Below the pieces are notes generated by a model. That model made no database searches. It was not told where the DNA came from and saw only the letters and a program-made list of their open reading frames with translations. A program made the position numbers and the translations under genes. This document shows positions 1 to 7,489 of a stretch of 64,000 bases of DNA, piece by piece. Origin of the DNA: Gracilimonas sp. (lineage in GTDB: Bacteria > Bacteroidota > Rhodothermia > Balneolales > Balneolaceae); assembly GCF_040218225.1 (NCBI RefSeq), contig NZ_JAVJQO010000002.1, forward strand, positions 1 through 64,000, read 5' to 3'. Numbering within the stretch: the first letter of the stretch is position 1; every line of letters begins with the position of its first letter.

Positions 1-121
1 TAACGGCCCAGCGTTTAAACGGCGCGGGGATTATAATTTAGTTGAAGTAGCGATATTAATTCCTTGCAAACAAGTTTCCATCGAACCCCGTCCGCGTCCG
101 ATTTAAAACGCCTTGTTATAC
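1..121 (-). repeat. integron-type attC recombination site (distal end of cassette)
   Basis: The two ends of this 121-base stretch are imperfect complements. TAAC plus a CGTTTAAA-like box at 1-18 and GGCGCGGGG at 21-29 pair with CCCCGTCCGCG at 86-96, the ATTTAAAACG box at 101-110 and GTTATAC at 115-121. An imperfect palindrome of this length ending in GTTATAC/GTATAAC is the architecture of an attC site, which is recombined as a folded single strand by the IntI integrase. Read on the minus strand it follows the stop codon of the lipoprotein gene at 134-496, as attC does in a cassette. The outer GTTRRRY box runs off the window. No folding was computed. Confidence 0.65.
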
Positions 122-133
122 CACAACATATGA

Positions 134-496
134 TTACTTAAGTACTACGGATTCTCCAATTGGTGTTAGAAATATTATGCTTTTTTGTTTAAGTATTTCT
201 TGAGGTACTTCAAAGTTTCTCACTTCGCTAACAATACCATCGCAAGGTTGATCTGGAGTTTCTTTAAATAACCAAACTTCTGTTCTTGATGTGGAAGCAC
301 GTTTCTTCAATAAAAAAGAATGATCGTTACTACAACCACTGTAGTAAAGTGAAATATTTAAAATATTCTCCTCAAGAAAAGGTGTGCGTTCACTCAAACT
401 AATCGTGTAAGATGCTCCAAACACTGATTCTTCAGTTTGATTTACAGAACAACCAATTATTAAAGGTAACAAAAATAAAAAGCTAAGATTTCTCAT
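134..496 (-). CDS. small lipoprotein carried as an integron gene cassette
   Basis: This is a 120-residue protein with a short lipoprotein signal peptide; the lipobox LIIGC ends at Cys16, so it should be processed by signal peptidase II and lipid-anchored. The mature part has three further Cys residues, and I recognise no family. The gene sits between two attC-like palindromes: the start codon is about 25 bases inside one GTTATAC box, and the stop about 13 bases before the other. GTTATACCACAA at the 5' edge is mirrored by TTGTGGTATAAC at the 3' edge. This is the compact layout of a promoterless integron cassette. Its function cannot be inferred. Confidence 0.7.
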   Translation of the reverse strand: MRNLSFLFLLPLIIGCSVNQTEESVFGASYTISLSERTPFLEENILNISLYYSGCSNDHSFLLKKRASTSRTEVWLFKETPDQPCDGIVSEVRNFEVPQEILKQKSIIFLTPIGESVVLK

Positions 497-520
497 ACGA
501 CCTCTTTTATCATTATTGTG

Positions 521-649
521 GTATAACGACCTTGCGCATAACCTGCAGGCGCAAAGATGTTGAAATTATTTACAAATGACAGGTTAACTAATAAATGGGA
601 AGCTGGCAAGAATGGGCGAGGCCTGTCCGAGTTAATGCGCGGGTTAGCC
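521..649 (-). repeat. second integron-type attC recombination site
   Basis: GTATAAC at 521-527 and GTTAGCC at 643-649 bound an imperfect palindrome. The box GCGCATAACCTG (534-545) pairs with the complement of the segment around 628-642, and GCAGGCGC with the complement of GCGAGGCCTGT. The middle is unpaired and AT-rich. It bounds the lipoprotein cassette on its 5' side. No gene is attached to it on the other side, since the TetR operon follows, so it marks an array edge or an orphan attC. The GTTRRRY consensus is only partly matched. Confidence 0.6.
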
Positions 650-715
650 GTAACCACGGTTGTAAGAACGAGCCGAAACTGCTTGCTACCTCATTTTGTG
701 ATTTTACTCTTCTAC

Positions 716-725
716 TGACCGGTCA
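716..725. promoter_or_regulatory. perfect 10-bp palindrome, probable TetR operator
   Basis: TGACCGGTCA is a perfect palindrome 108 bases upstream of the tetR start and 25 bases upstream of the -35 box. Palindromes with this core are common operators of TetR-family repressors found beside their own gene, so autoregulation is the simple reading. A weaker dyad (GTTAAATTAATTAAAC, 771-786) overlaps the -10 box. Confidence 0.6.
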
Positions 726-749
726 ATTTTTACATCCAGAAAGTATTCC

Positions 750-778
750 TTGACAATTTATTTTAACGGTGTTAAATT
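750..778 (+). promoter_or_regulatory. sigma70-type promoter of the tetR operon
   Basis: A consensus -35 box TTGACA (750-755), a 17-base spacer and TAAATT (773-778, 4 of 6 matches to TATAAT) lie about 45 bases upstream of the tetR start. This differs from the TAnnTTTG boxes seen upstream of some other genes in the window. Confidence 0.5.
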
Positions 779-823
779 AATTAAACAATGTTCAAATAAA
801 TCTATCATCGTAATAATATTTTT

Positions 824-1519
824 ATGGCACGTTCGAGGCGAGAAAAAATTCGTGACATCACACGTGAAGAAATCAAAAACACAGCCCGGCAATTGATGGC
901 TGAAAAAGGTACAAGTGGTCTTTCTATACGAGCCATCGCTCGAGAAATGGAAATGACGGCCTCGGCCCTCTACTATTACTATTCCAGCTTGAACGATCTT
1001 ATCACAGCCCTTATTGAAGATGCTTTCACACAATTGGCAGACACTATTGAAGCCGATAGCAAGAATCCGGAGTTGACTACATCTGCTGAACGAATAACCG
1101 CTGTTGCTAACGCTTACCGCGGGTGGGCACTCAATAATCCCACTGATTTCCAATTACTCTATGGCAATCCAATACCCGGTTATTCGCAACCAACAGGTAT
1201 TACCTATCCACCAGCACGCCGTAGTTTTCTTGTTACGGCCCAAATCTTTTCCGAGGCGATTGATAGCGGGGAGATCGATCTGCCGACTAATTATCGCAAT
1301 TTTCCACCCACTTTAGAACAATCGTTGTTTGATTTGACACAGGTGGATGGTCATGACCTGCCTTTGCCCGCATTGTATTTAGCAGCGACGGCCTGGGTGA
1401 AGATACATGGTCATATCATGTTGGAATTGTTCAATCTTATACAGCCTGTCATTGCGAATGTAGACGACTTTTTTCAATACGAGGTAAAGAATTTTATTCA
1501 AAACGTAGGTCTTAAATAA
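824..1519 (+). CDS. TetR/AcrR family transcriptional regulator
   Basis: This 231-residue protein has an N-terminal TetR helix-turn-helix at about residues 12-60 (TREEIKNTARQLMAEKG, then LSIRAIAREMEMTASALYYY), which binds the operator. The C-terminal part contains a Tyr/Trp-rich segment (AYRGWALNNPTDFQLLYG) typical of the WHG-type TetR ligand-binding domain. It is the first gene of a three-gene operon with an MBL-fold hydrolase 20 bases downstream and an SRPBCC protein. A TGACCGGTCA palindrome lies upstream, so it probably represses itself and both downstream genes until it binds an unknown small molecule, perhaps one the hydrolase acts on. The start is the ATG at 824; there is no clear ribosome-binding site. 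Confidence 0.9.
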   Translation: MARSRREKIRDITREEIKNTARQLMAEKGTSGLSIRAIAREMEMTASALYYYYSSLNDLITALIEDAFTQLADTIEADSKNPELTTSAERITAVANAYRGWALNNPTDFQLLYGNPIPGYSQPTGITYPPARRSFLVTAQIFSEAIDSGEIDLPTNYRNFPPTLEQSLFDLTQVDGHDLPLPALYLAATAWVKIHGHIMLELFNLIQPVIANVDDFFQYEVKNFIQNVGLK

Positions 1520-1525
1520 CCATAA

Positions 1526-1534
1526 AAGGAGGAG
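1526..1534 (+). promoter_or_regulatory. strong Shine-Dalgarno sequence before the MBL gene
   Basis: AAGGAGGAG lies 5 bases before the ATG at 1540. Most other starts examined in this window (atpA, atpG, dapF, ccmB, exbD-like) have no purine-rich box, so this site sets the operon apart. Confidence 0.75.
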
Positions 1535-1539
1535 CTAAA

Positions 1540-2409
1540 ATGAAAATTCATGCGATAGAAACCGGCAAAGTAAAAATCACAAAAAATTGGCGCATTGGGC
1601 GGGGTAACGGTCTCAAGCGTTTTAAAAACACTCTGTTTGACAGCGAATTTACCGAATGGCTGCCCATTTATGTGTGGGTGATAGAACACCCGGAAGGACT
1701 CATTGTTATCGACACCGGCATCCCGGTGGACGCCAATAAGCGTATATGGTTCCCACCGTTCATGCCCCTTGTGCAACGTGCTGCCAAATTCAAAATGACA
1801 CCAGAACAGGAAGTTGGTTCCCAGCTAAGGCAACTCGGTTTGTCGCCAAACGACGTGCGCTGGGTTGTGCTGACCCATCTGCACCAAGATCATGATGGCG
1901 GACTGCATCATTTCCCCAATGCCGAGTTTGTTGTCTCATCTAAAGAGTGGGAAATGGCCGCTGGGATAAAGGGACGAATGAATGGTTATCTCAATCAACG
2001 CTGGCCCGACTGGTTTAACCCACGATTCGTTGATTTTGATAGCCAGAAACCATTTGGGCCGTTTACCGGTCATCATACACTCACTCAAGCAGGGGATATC
2101 CATCTTGTACCGACCCCCGGACATAGCCCGGGCCATCTGTCGGTGATTCTGGTTGAAGATGATCTTATGTCTATCCTATTCGCAGGAGATGCCTCGTACA
2201 CCGAAGAATTACTCATTGAGCAAAAAGCTGATGGGATAGGAGCCGATCCGGACGTTCAACAAGAGACCCATAGAAAGATTCTGAAATACGCTGAGCAGCG
2301 TCACACAGTTTATCTGCCAAGTCATGATCCTGGTGCGAAGGAGCGGCTGGAAAATCGTATTCCCCTCAACATTAACGCGAACCTTGAATTGGAGGCGCAA
2401 GCAGTATGA
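1540..2409 (+). CDS. MBL-fold metallohydrolase, lactonase-like
   Basis: This 289-residue metallo-beta-lactamase-fold enzyme has the metal motif HLHQDH near residue 112, a GDAS loop Asp near residue 217, a TPGHSPGH motif near residue 193 and a C-terminal SHD motif. The set HxHxDH-H-D-H gives a dinuclear metal site. The early EHPEGLIVIDTG segment and the size resemble N-acyl-homoserine-lactone lactonases of the AiiA/AttM type, but many MBL hydrolases share these features, so the substrate is not settled. No signal peptide is visible, so it should be cytoplasmic. The stop overlaps the start of the SRPBCC gene (ATGA), implying coupled translation. The strong Shine-Dalgarno box fixes the start. 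Confidence 0.85.
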   Translation: MKIHAIETGKVKITKNWRIGRGNGLKRFKNTLFDSEFTEWLPIYVWVIEHPEGLIVIDTGIPVDANKRIWFPPFMPLVQRAAKFKMTPEQEVGSQLRQLGLSPNDVRWVVLTHLHQDHDGGLHHFPNAEFVVSSKEWEMAAGIKGRMNGYLNQRWPDWFNPRFVDFDSQKPFGPFTGHHTLTQAGDIHLVPTPGHSPGHLSVILVEDDLMSILFAGDASYTEELLIEQKADGIGADPDVQQETHRKILKYAEQRHTVYLPSHDPGAKERLENRIPLNINANLELEAQAV

Positions 2410-2891
2410 AATTTCAAAATGAAATTGAGATTCAGGCGTCAATCAACGACGTGTTTGAGTTTGTGGCCGATATGAGGAACATACCAAAATGGAACTATTT
2501 TGTGACAAAGGTGACCCAGGAAAATGGAAACGGACCTGTACGTGGCGCACGCTATTACCAAACACGGAAAACGGACAGCCAGCGTTATGAAATAATCCAT
2601 TACGAGCCGGGGCAAAGCCTGATCATCAAGACTATCCCTGGCAGTTCACCTATGTTCGAACGTCATCTACGTTTTGAGGCTACCGCTAACGGTACACGAC
2701 TGATTGACGAGATGACGCTCCGCACAGGGTACCCTGGGATACTTGAACGTTTGGTTGTCGGACGCATTCGCCGAGCTGTAGCGGAGAATTTAGGGAAGCT
2801 CAAGGAATTACTTGAGTATGGGCAGACTCAACTTCAAGACGGGCGGGACATCTACCTGGCCTCCATTGATGGGGCCGAGGCCAAAAAGTAA
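2406..2891 (+). CDS. SRPBCC (START-like) family protein
   Basis: This 161-residue protein opens with a segment typical of the SRPBCC/polyketide-cyclase family (FQNEIEIQASINDVFEFVADM), followed by NIPKWNYFVTKV. These small helix-grip proteins hold hydrophobic ligands, and some act as cyclases or dehydratases. It is the last gene of the tetR operon, overlapping the hydrolase by 4 bases. Regulator, hydrolase and ligand-binding protein together suggest detoxification or modification of a small hydrophobic compound; the compound is unknown. A hairpin terminator follows at 3014-3038. Confidence 0.8.
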   Translation: MKFQNEIEIQASINDVFEFVADMRNIPKWNYFVTKVTQENGNGPVRGARYYQTRKTDSQRYEIIHYEPGQSLIIKTIPGSSPMFERHLRFEATANGTRLIDEMTLRTGYPGILERLVVGRIRRAVAENLGKLKELLEYGQTQLQDGRDIYLASIDGAEAKK

Positions 2892-3013
2892 ACTTCCAAC
2901 CCTTATCTTGCCAAGAACTGCAGTCGCTGAGAACTTTCCGGCTAACATATTAATATGCGACATGGGCTATCTTATGAGACGTCGTATAACATTCGAAAAT
3001 CATCCATAATAGC

Positions 3014-3038
3014 ACCCAAACGCATCTTTTGGGTTTTT
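3014..3038 (+). terminator. intrinsic terminator of the tetR operon
   Basis: ACCCAAA (3014-3020) pairs with TTTGGGT (3028-3034) around a 7-base loop, and the T-run 3034-3038 follows directly. It lies about 120 bases after the SRPBCC stop codon. Confidence 0.6.
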
Positions 3039-3322
3039 ATGCGAAAGGGATGTCGCATAACCTCGTCGGATAATATCCAACTTTTTTGTAAGGATTTGCT
3101 TTCCCATCGCTCTAACAATATAAATAATATTATCCGAACAAGGGTTTTGTTAGCAACCGGCAGATAAAATCCACGAATCCCTCTTCAAATCCCTTATTCG
3201 ATGTTTTATGGATATTATCCAATCTGTAAGACGGATAATGTCACCGGATAACATCCACTCAGGAATGTGCAGATTTCTTTTGAGAAAGGAAAATCAAATA
3301 GTTAGCGGTACGGAAAAGAAAC

Positions 3323-3352
3323 TGGATTCTTGCCTGCGCAGGAATGACGGGA
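3323..3352. repeat. REP-like palindromic repeat
   Basis: On the minus strand this reads TCATTCCTGCGCAGG followed by CAAGAATCCAG, an inverted repeat of the widespread kind seen between genes in many bacteria. A related copy with CCCGCGAAGACGGG at its centre lies at 56949-56968. Confidence 0.55.
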
Positions 3353-3380
3353 GTGATCGTGATGTAGTTTTTAGGTTAAA

Positions 3381-3429
3381 TCTAAATACTCACATCTAAA
3401 ATCAAACGTCTAACATCTAACCTTAAAAC
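3381..3429. repeat. array of seven degenerate heptamers
   Basis: Read in 7-base steps from 3381 the units are TCTAAAT, ACTCACA, TCTAAAA and so on to TTAAAAC. Four of the seven start TCTAA and the register is exact. The array runs into the stop codon of the RND gene (3423-3425). It shares the period, not the sequence, with the arrays at 36040 and 57879. No inverted partner was seen nearby. Confidence 0.65.
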
Positions 3430-5918
3430 CGAATCCAGTCCTTGTCTTCCAGCCATTGGATAAGCGCAGGCAGAAAAGTAATCGAGGTAAGCAAAGTCAT
3501 GCCAATTCCCAATACCGCCATCACCCCTATCGACTGTAAGCCCGGATGGTTGGTAAACAGCAGTCCGGCAAAACCCAGCATGGTGGTCACCGAGCCCATG
3601 GTAATATGCTGACCGGTACTCGACAGCACCTGCCACATGCTGTTCTTCCCTTCTTCGCGATAACGGTGTGCAAGGTGAACGCCACTGTCTTCCCCAATTC
3701 CCAGAATGGCCGGAAGCACCACCAGGTTGTAGAAGTTAAACTGTAGCCCGAAGATCATCATGATGCCAAACAGCCAGAGCAATCCCACCAAAAGCGGAAG
3801 CATGGCCATCAGCGACCAGCGGAACGACCGGAAGGAAAACAGCATGAAGAAGTAAATAAAAATGAACGTAGCTCCTACCATATATGGACTTTCGGTTCGC
3901 ATCAGGTCGAGCATAGACGCTGCTACAATGGAAGTACTGGCAGCATGGAATTTCTCTCCGCTGTCCAGTTTCACTACGGCGACATCGTTTTTAAAGGCAA
4001 TGGATTGCCGGCCGTCTCCCAGTCCCACCGATGGATAGACAATCACAAAACGGCCCACTTCTCCATCTTTGGTGATAAACCGGGACTTCAGGTAATTCGG
4101 GATAGAATCTAACGAAACAGGCTCGGTGGTTTGGGCAGCCTGTCGCAGCTTATCCAGGTCTTCATCGTCCTGCTCTACCAAAAACGGATCACGCAATAAT
4201 TCACGGATTTCAGCAATTCGCTGAAGTTTCTGCTCCTCTTCCTCTTTACTGGTCGGGTAGCGTTCCTGTAGTGTCTCCACGCTTTGGATGGTCGGCGAAG
4301 TGGTGTCCGAACGCATGCGCTCTTTCAAAATGGCGGCAATCTCTTCCACCTGATCATTATCTTCTGCTACGATGTAAGCGGGATTTCGTTTGCTGTTGTC
4401 ATCTACCTGTCCGGCAAAAGACCGGAATTCTTCATACTCAGGGAAGGTGGGTTCCAGCTCGCCAAAGTCATACTGGAAGCGGAGGTTACCGCTGAAACCG
4501 ATGACAAAGGCAGAGGCAACCAATCCCACTGTGACAATGGTTTTAGCAAATGGATAGCGATGTACGCCGGTGTATTCTTCTTTGGTATCGTCGGAGATAA
4601 GGATCCAGTTTAATCTTTCATCAAAAATAACCAGCAACGCCGGAAGGATATACAACATGGCCATCAAAGCGAGTAAAATCCCTGTTCCGGATATAAAACC
4701 GAATTCGGAGAATCCGCGGAAATCAGCAAACATCAGGATATACAGAGCCGCGGCCGTGGTAAATGCAGATACCAGGATTGCTTCCCCGGTCTTCTCGTTG
4801 GTTCTCATCACGGCATCATGGGCGTTCATTCCCATAGAACGCAATTCAATGTAGCGGGCGTAATAGTGAATTCCGTAATCGATCCCCAGCCCAAACAGAA
4901 TTACAAAAAGTACCGAGGTCATCGTATTCAAAATTCCCAAATAAAAATAGGTGATTCCAAACGTCCAGGTCAGGCTAATCAGCAAAGGCACTCCGATAAT
5001 TAAAACAGGAACCGGCATCCGGATAAAGTGCGACCACACCGAATATTTCCCCCGTCCATTGGTTCCTTTCCGGTAGTGGATGTATTTCTTGAAAAAGAAG
5101 TACAGCATCACCAACAGAATCACACTGCTGATTCCGCTGGCAAAACTTCCCAATACATCGTTCATGATGGATGTCAGCTCTTCAAGGTGACGTTTTAACC
5201 TTCCCCCAAAGCGAACTTCCATGTCCGGATGGTAAGCCTGTGGATTCATGGAAGACAGCAGAGAATCATATTCAGCAAACATATCCTCCAGGTATTTAAT
5301 ATCACTCTTGGACCCGGTTGGGTAAAACTTCACCACCATAATGGTGCTGTCTTCATTAACCGGGTATTCGGAAGGCACCAGCATGTTATAGCTGTCCTCA
5401 AAGTTTTCTGCACCGGTACTCTCTTCCTCCTCTTCATCTCCAAGATCAAAATAAAAGGGGTTGGCTTCTTCTTTAGCCTGCTGTATCTCGTCCTCAAGAA
5501 ATTGCGTGACTTCATCCAGTTCTTTGTTGCTGGCTAAATAAAGAGCATTATCTTTTACAAACTCGGTTTCCCGGCGGAATTCAGCCCGCTTGAAGAACGT
5601 ATCTTGATACCGGGGATAATATAAATCCAGCGAGCGCTGAATAAGCGTATCGGCAAACGCTTTATTGGCTTCAAAACTCGGAGAGTTGATAACCACCAGC
5701 ATTTCAGTTTCACCACCTACTGTTTCGCTAAGCTTTTCCAGGGCTAAAACATTGGGATGATCTTCGGGAAGCAGATTAGCTATATCGGTATCAACCTTAA
5801 GCTGAAGTGCATAATAACCGCTCAAAACAGCCAGCACAATACAAATGGAAACGACCCAATATGGATGAGAGTAATTGAATTTTAATAGTGGCTTGAAAAG
5901 CCGCAGAAGTTGTTTCAT
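3423..5918 (-). CDS. RND-superfamily MMPL-type exporter
   Basis: This 831-residue inner-membrane protein has two similar halves. Each has one membrane segment, a large periplasmic loop and a block of about five membrane helices. The first block (about residues 250-430) carries GLGIDYGIHYYARY and the second (about 680-825) carries GIGEDSGVHLAHRY, the conserved Asp-containing motif of MMPL and sterol-sensing-domain exporters. These proteins use the proton gradient to move lipids or other hydrophobic compounds to the outer envelope. No membrane-fusion protein or TolC is adjacent, which fits the MMPL/HpnN type rather than AcrB. It is divergent from two secreted CrtC-like genes. The substrate is unknown. 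Confidence 0.9.
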   Translation of the reverse strand: MKQLLRLFKPLLKFNYSHPYWVVSICIVLAVLSGYYALQLKVDTDIANLLPEDHPNVLALEKLSETVGGETEMLVVINSPSFEANKAFADTLIQRSLDLYYPRYQDTFFKRAEFRRETEFVKDNALYLASNKELDEVTQFLEDEIQQAKEEANPFYFDLGDEEEEESTGAENFEDSYNMLVPSEYPVNEDSTIMVVKFYPTGSKSDIKYLEDMFAEYDSLLSSMNPQAYHPDMEVRFGGRLKRHLEELTSIMNDVLGSFASGISSVILLVMLYFFFKKYIHYRKGTNGRGKYSVWSHFIRMPVPVLIIGVPLLISLTWTFGITYFYLGILNTMTSVLFVILFGLGIDYGIHYYARYIELRSMGMNAHDAVMRTNEKTGEAILVSAFTTAAALYILMFADFRGFSEFGFISGTGILLALMAMLYILPALLVIFDERLNWILISDDTKEEYTGVHRYPFAKTIVTVGLVASAFVIGFSGNLRFQYDFGELEPTFPEYEEFRSFAGQVDDNSKRNPAYIVAEDNDQVEEIAAILKERMRSDTTSPTIQSVETLQERYPTSKEEEEQKLQRIAEIRELLRDPFLVEQDDEDLDKLRQAAQTTEPVSLDSIPNYLKSRFITKDGEVGRFVIVYPSVGLGDGRQSIAFKNDVAVVKLDSGEKFHAASTSIVAASMLDLMRTESPYMVGATFIFIYFFMLFSFRSFRWSLMAMLPLLVGLLWLFGIMMIFGLQFNFYNLVVLPAILGIGEDSGVHLAHRYREEGKNSMWQVLSSTGQHITMGSVTTMLGFAGLLFTNHPGLQSIGVMAVLGIGMTLLTSITFLPALIQWLEDKDWIRF

Positions 5919-6364
5919 TTATAAATAAATTCTTGGAAAATTCTTAGGTCAGCGCCCTGTCCGTTTGCCACGTTTTGATTTTCGTTTGCAGATGACCTCA
6001 GCTATTTAAAAACTGAATGAAGTTATTTTTAAATTTCTAAACATAAAAAATATATCATTCAATCCTGATGGGTAGAAATTAACTGTTTTTCAAATCATTT
6101 ATTCCCCTTTCCTAATACAATCTTTAAAAATAGAACATCTTCTGATTATATGAATTTACTTCATTCAGACTAATTACTTACTTGCTTCGTTTTTGTGGGA
6201 AATCAGAAGGATGATCATTTCAAGAAAAGCCAATGAAATCCTCCAGAATAATGTTCTATCCATAATATTTATTCCAATGTTATATATTGGTTGAGTTAAT
6301 ATTTAAAAGTCTGTCATCTGCGAACAAACACCTATTTTATCCAATCTTTCAATTATTTTATTTA
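5919..6364. other. intergenic region between the RND and CrtC-like genes
   Basis: This is AT-rich DNA between two divergent genes, so it must hold both promoters. I found no convincing TAnnTTTG box, dyad, RNA fold or gene. Confidence 0.5.
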
Positions 6365-7414
6365 ATGAAATCACTCTTTTTAAGGTTATTTCTATTTCTA
6401 ATCCTGATTCCCGCTGCTCTTTCGGCTCAAACCGTCTATTTCCCGGTTGGCAGTTTTGGAGATGCCGATGGCGAGGATTTTGAGGCCAAAAATCTTTCAT
6501 CAAAGTATTACAACGAGCTTTGGACATACCATGTGCACCTGGATAATGGTGTTCAGCTGATTTACACGTTTTCCATCAATGACTTCGGCTCTTTTAAAGG
6601 AAGAGTTACCGGCGTTAAGCTTTCGGTTACCTGGACAGACGGTAATACCTACGTGGTGAATAAGGAATATAATCCCGCAACCTTAGTGGTTGATCCTGAC
6701 AGTAATTACATCCGGCCACACCCTGACCGGCCCTACTGGGGCAAAGGCAGTTTTGATGATAAACACCGGTTGTTTTTCCATAATACCAACGACGGGATTC
6801 AATATGACCTTGACCTGACGTTCCGTAACATGGCTAAAGGAAAAGTACTGGGTGATGGAGTGTATAAAGTTGGAGATAATGAACTGGGTATTTCTCTGCT
6901 TATTCCTCATGCCGAAGTAACCGGGATGGTAGCCATAAATCAGGATACCTTACAGGTAACCGGCGTCGGGTATATGGATCACATTTATCAGAATAATTTG
7001 TCATCTGAAATTATTGACCGCAGTTATCGTATTAAAACCGGCAATAAAGAGAATGGCATGTTCTTTCACTTTTTAACACTGCGAAAGGCGGGTCTTCAAA
7101 CCCCTATCGGTTATGGTGTCGGTTACAAAAACGGGCTCGAATATATGATCACTCCTTCCAGCATTGAGCGCGTTGAATCAGATTCTAAAACCAGCGAGCT
7201 GGATAGCTTTATAAAAATCAAGCCCTACCAGACCGACCTGCTGAACGTGAGAGTGAAAAAGCACATGGATACGTATTCCCTGCTCAACGAGCTTGGAGGT
7301 ATAAAAAGGTTTTTAGCTAAAAAAGTGATTGGCGGAGAACTGATTGAGATGAATGGCACCGTAACCATCAATAAAGACCAACCCGGTTATTTTTATTATC
7401 TGGTAGCTAAATAA
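6365..7414 (+). CDS. secreted CrtC/AttH-like (lipocalin-fold) protein, copy 1
   Basis: This 349-residue protein has a clear signal peptide (FLRLFLFLILIPAALSAQ, cleavage after about residue 20). The start is taken at the ATG at 6365 because an upstream in-frame extension adds 26 residues before a good signal peptide. The mature protein is beta-rich, with NELWTYHVHLDNG near the start and GVGYMDHIYQ near residue 205. I read it as distantly related to the CrtC (hydroxyneurosporene hydratase)/AttH/Svf1 group, two lipocalin-like barrels that handle hydrophobic ligands; this is a pattern-level call. A paralogue follows 75 bases downstream. It may handle a lipid exported by the divergent MMPL protein; this is inference. 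Confidence 0.55.
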   Translation: MKSLFLRLFLFLILIPAALSAQTVYFPVGSFGDADGEDFEAKNLSSKYYNELWTYHVHLDNGVQLIYTFSINDFGSFKGRVTGVKLSVTWTDGNTYVVNKEYNPATLVVDPDSNYIRPHPDRPYWGKGSFDDKHRLFFHNTNDGIQYDLDLTFRNMAKGKVLGDGVYKVGDNELGISLLIPHAEVTGMVAINQDTLQVTGVGYMDHIYQNNLSSEIIDRSYRIKTGNKENGMFFHFLTLRKAGLQTPIGYGVGYKNGLEYMITPSSIERVESDSKTSELDSFIKIKPYQTDLLNVRVKKHMDTYSLLNELGGIKRFLAKKVIGGELIEMNGTVTINKDQPGYFYYLVAK

Positions 7415-7489
7415 TAAATTTGAGGTCAATACAAATTAACCGTTTTGACGGATGGGGCTCACTTCATTAATTTTTTTGAGCAGTATTCT

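Larger units (their letters stand above)
2892..3422. other. dyad-rich non-coding block between the tetR operon and the RND gene
   Basis: No credible gene is present here. The block holds an imperfect dyad built on TATGCGAC (2954-2961 with GTCGTATA at 2981-2988), a terminator-like hairpin (3014-3038), and a perfect 8+8 inverted repeat TTATGCGA/TCGCATAA with an 8-base spacer (3037-3060). It also has an 11-base inverted pair TCGGATAATAT (3066-3076 with 3127-3137), more GGATAAT-type boxes at 3210, 3233 and 3246, a REP-like copy (3323-3352) and a heptamer array (from 3381). It looks like an accumulation point for small non-coding elements. Confidence 0.7.

Noticed and set aside
1-649. Complete integron with integrase
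   Set aside because: No tyrosine recombinase gene or attI site lies in the window; only attC-like sites and one cassette can be supported.
758-1153. Minus-strand frame over the tetR gene
   Set aside because: It is antisense to a clear TetR gene, shows no family features and has no start signals.
2954-3060. TATGCGAC half-sites as a Xer dif site
   Set aside because: The arms point outward (TTATGCGA then TCGCATAA) rather than in the CGCATAA-N6-TTATG order of dif, and spacing does not fit.
3208-3399. Plus-strand small frame in the repeat-rich spacer
   Set aside because: It crosses the GGATAAT boxes, the REP-like copy and the heptamer array, so it is a by-product of repeats.
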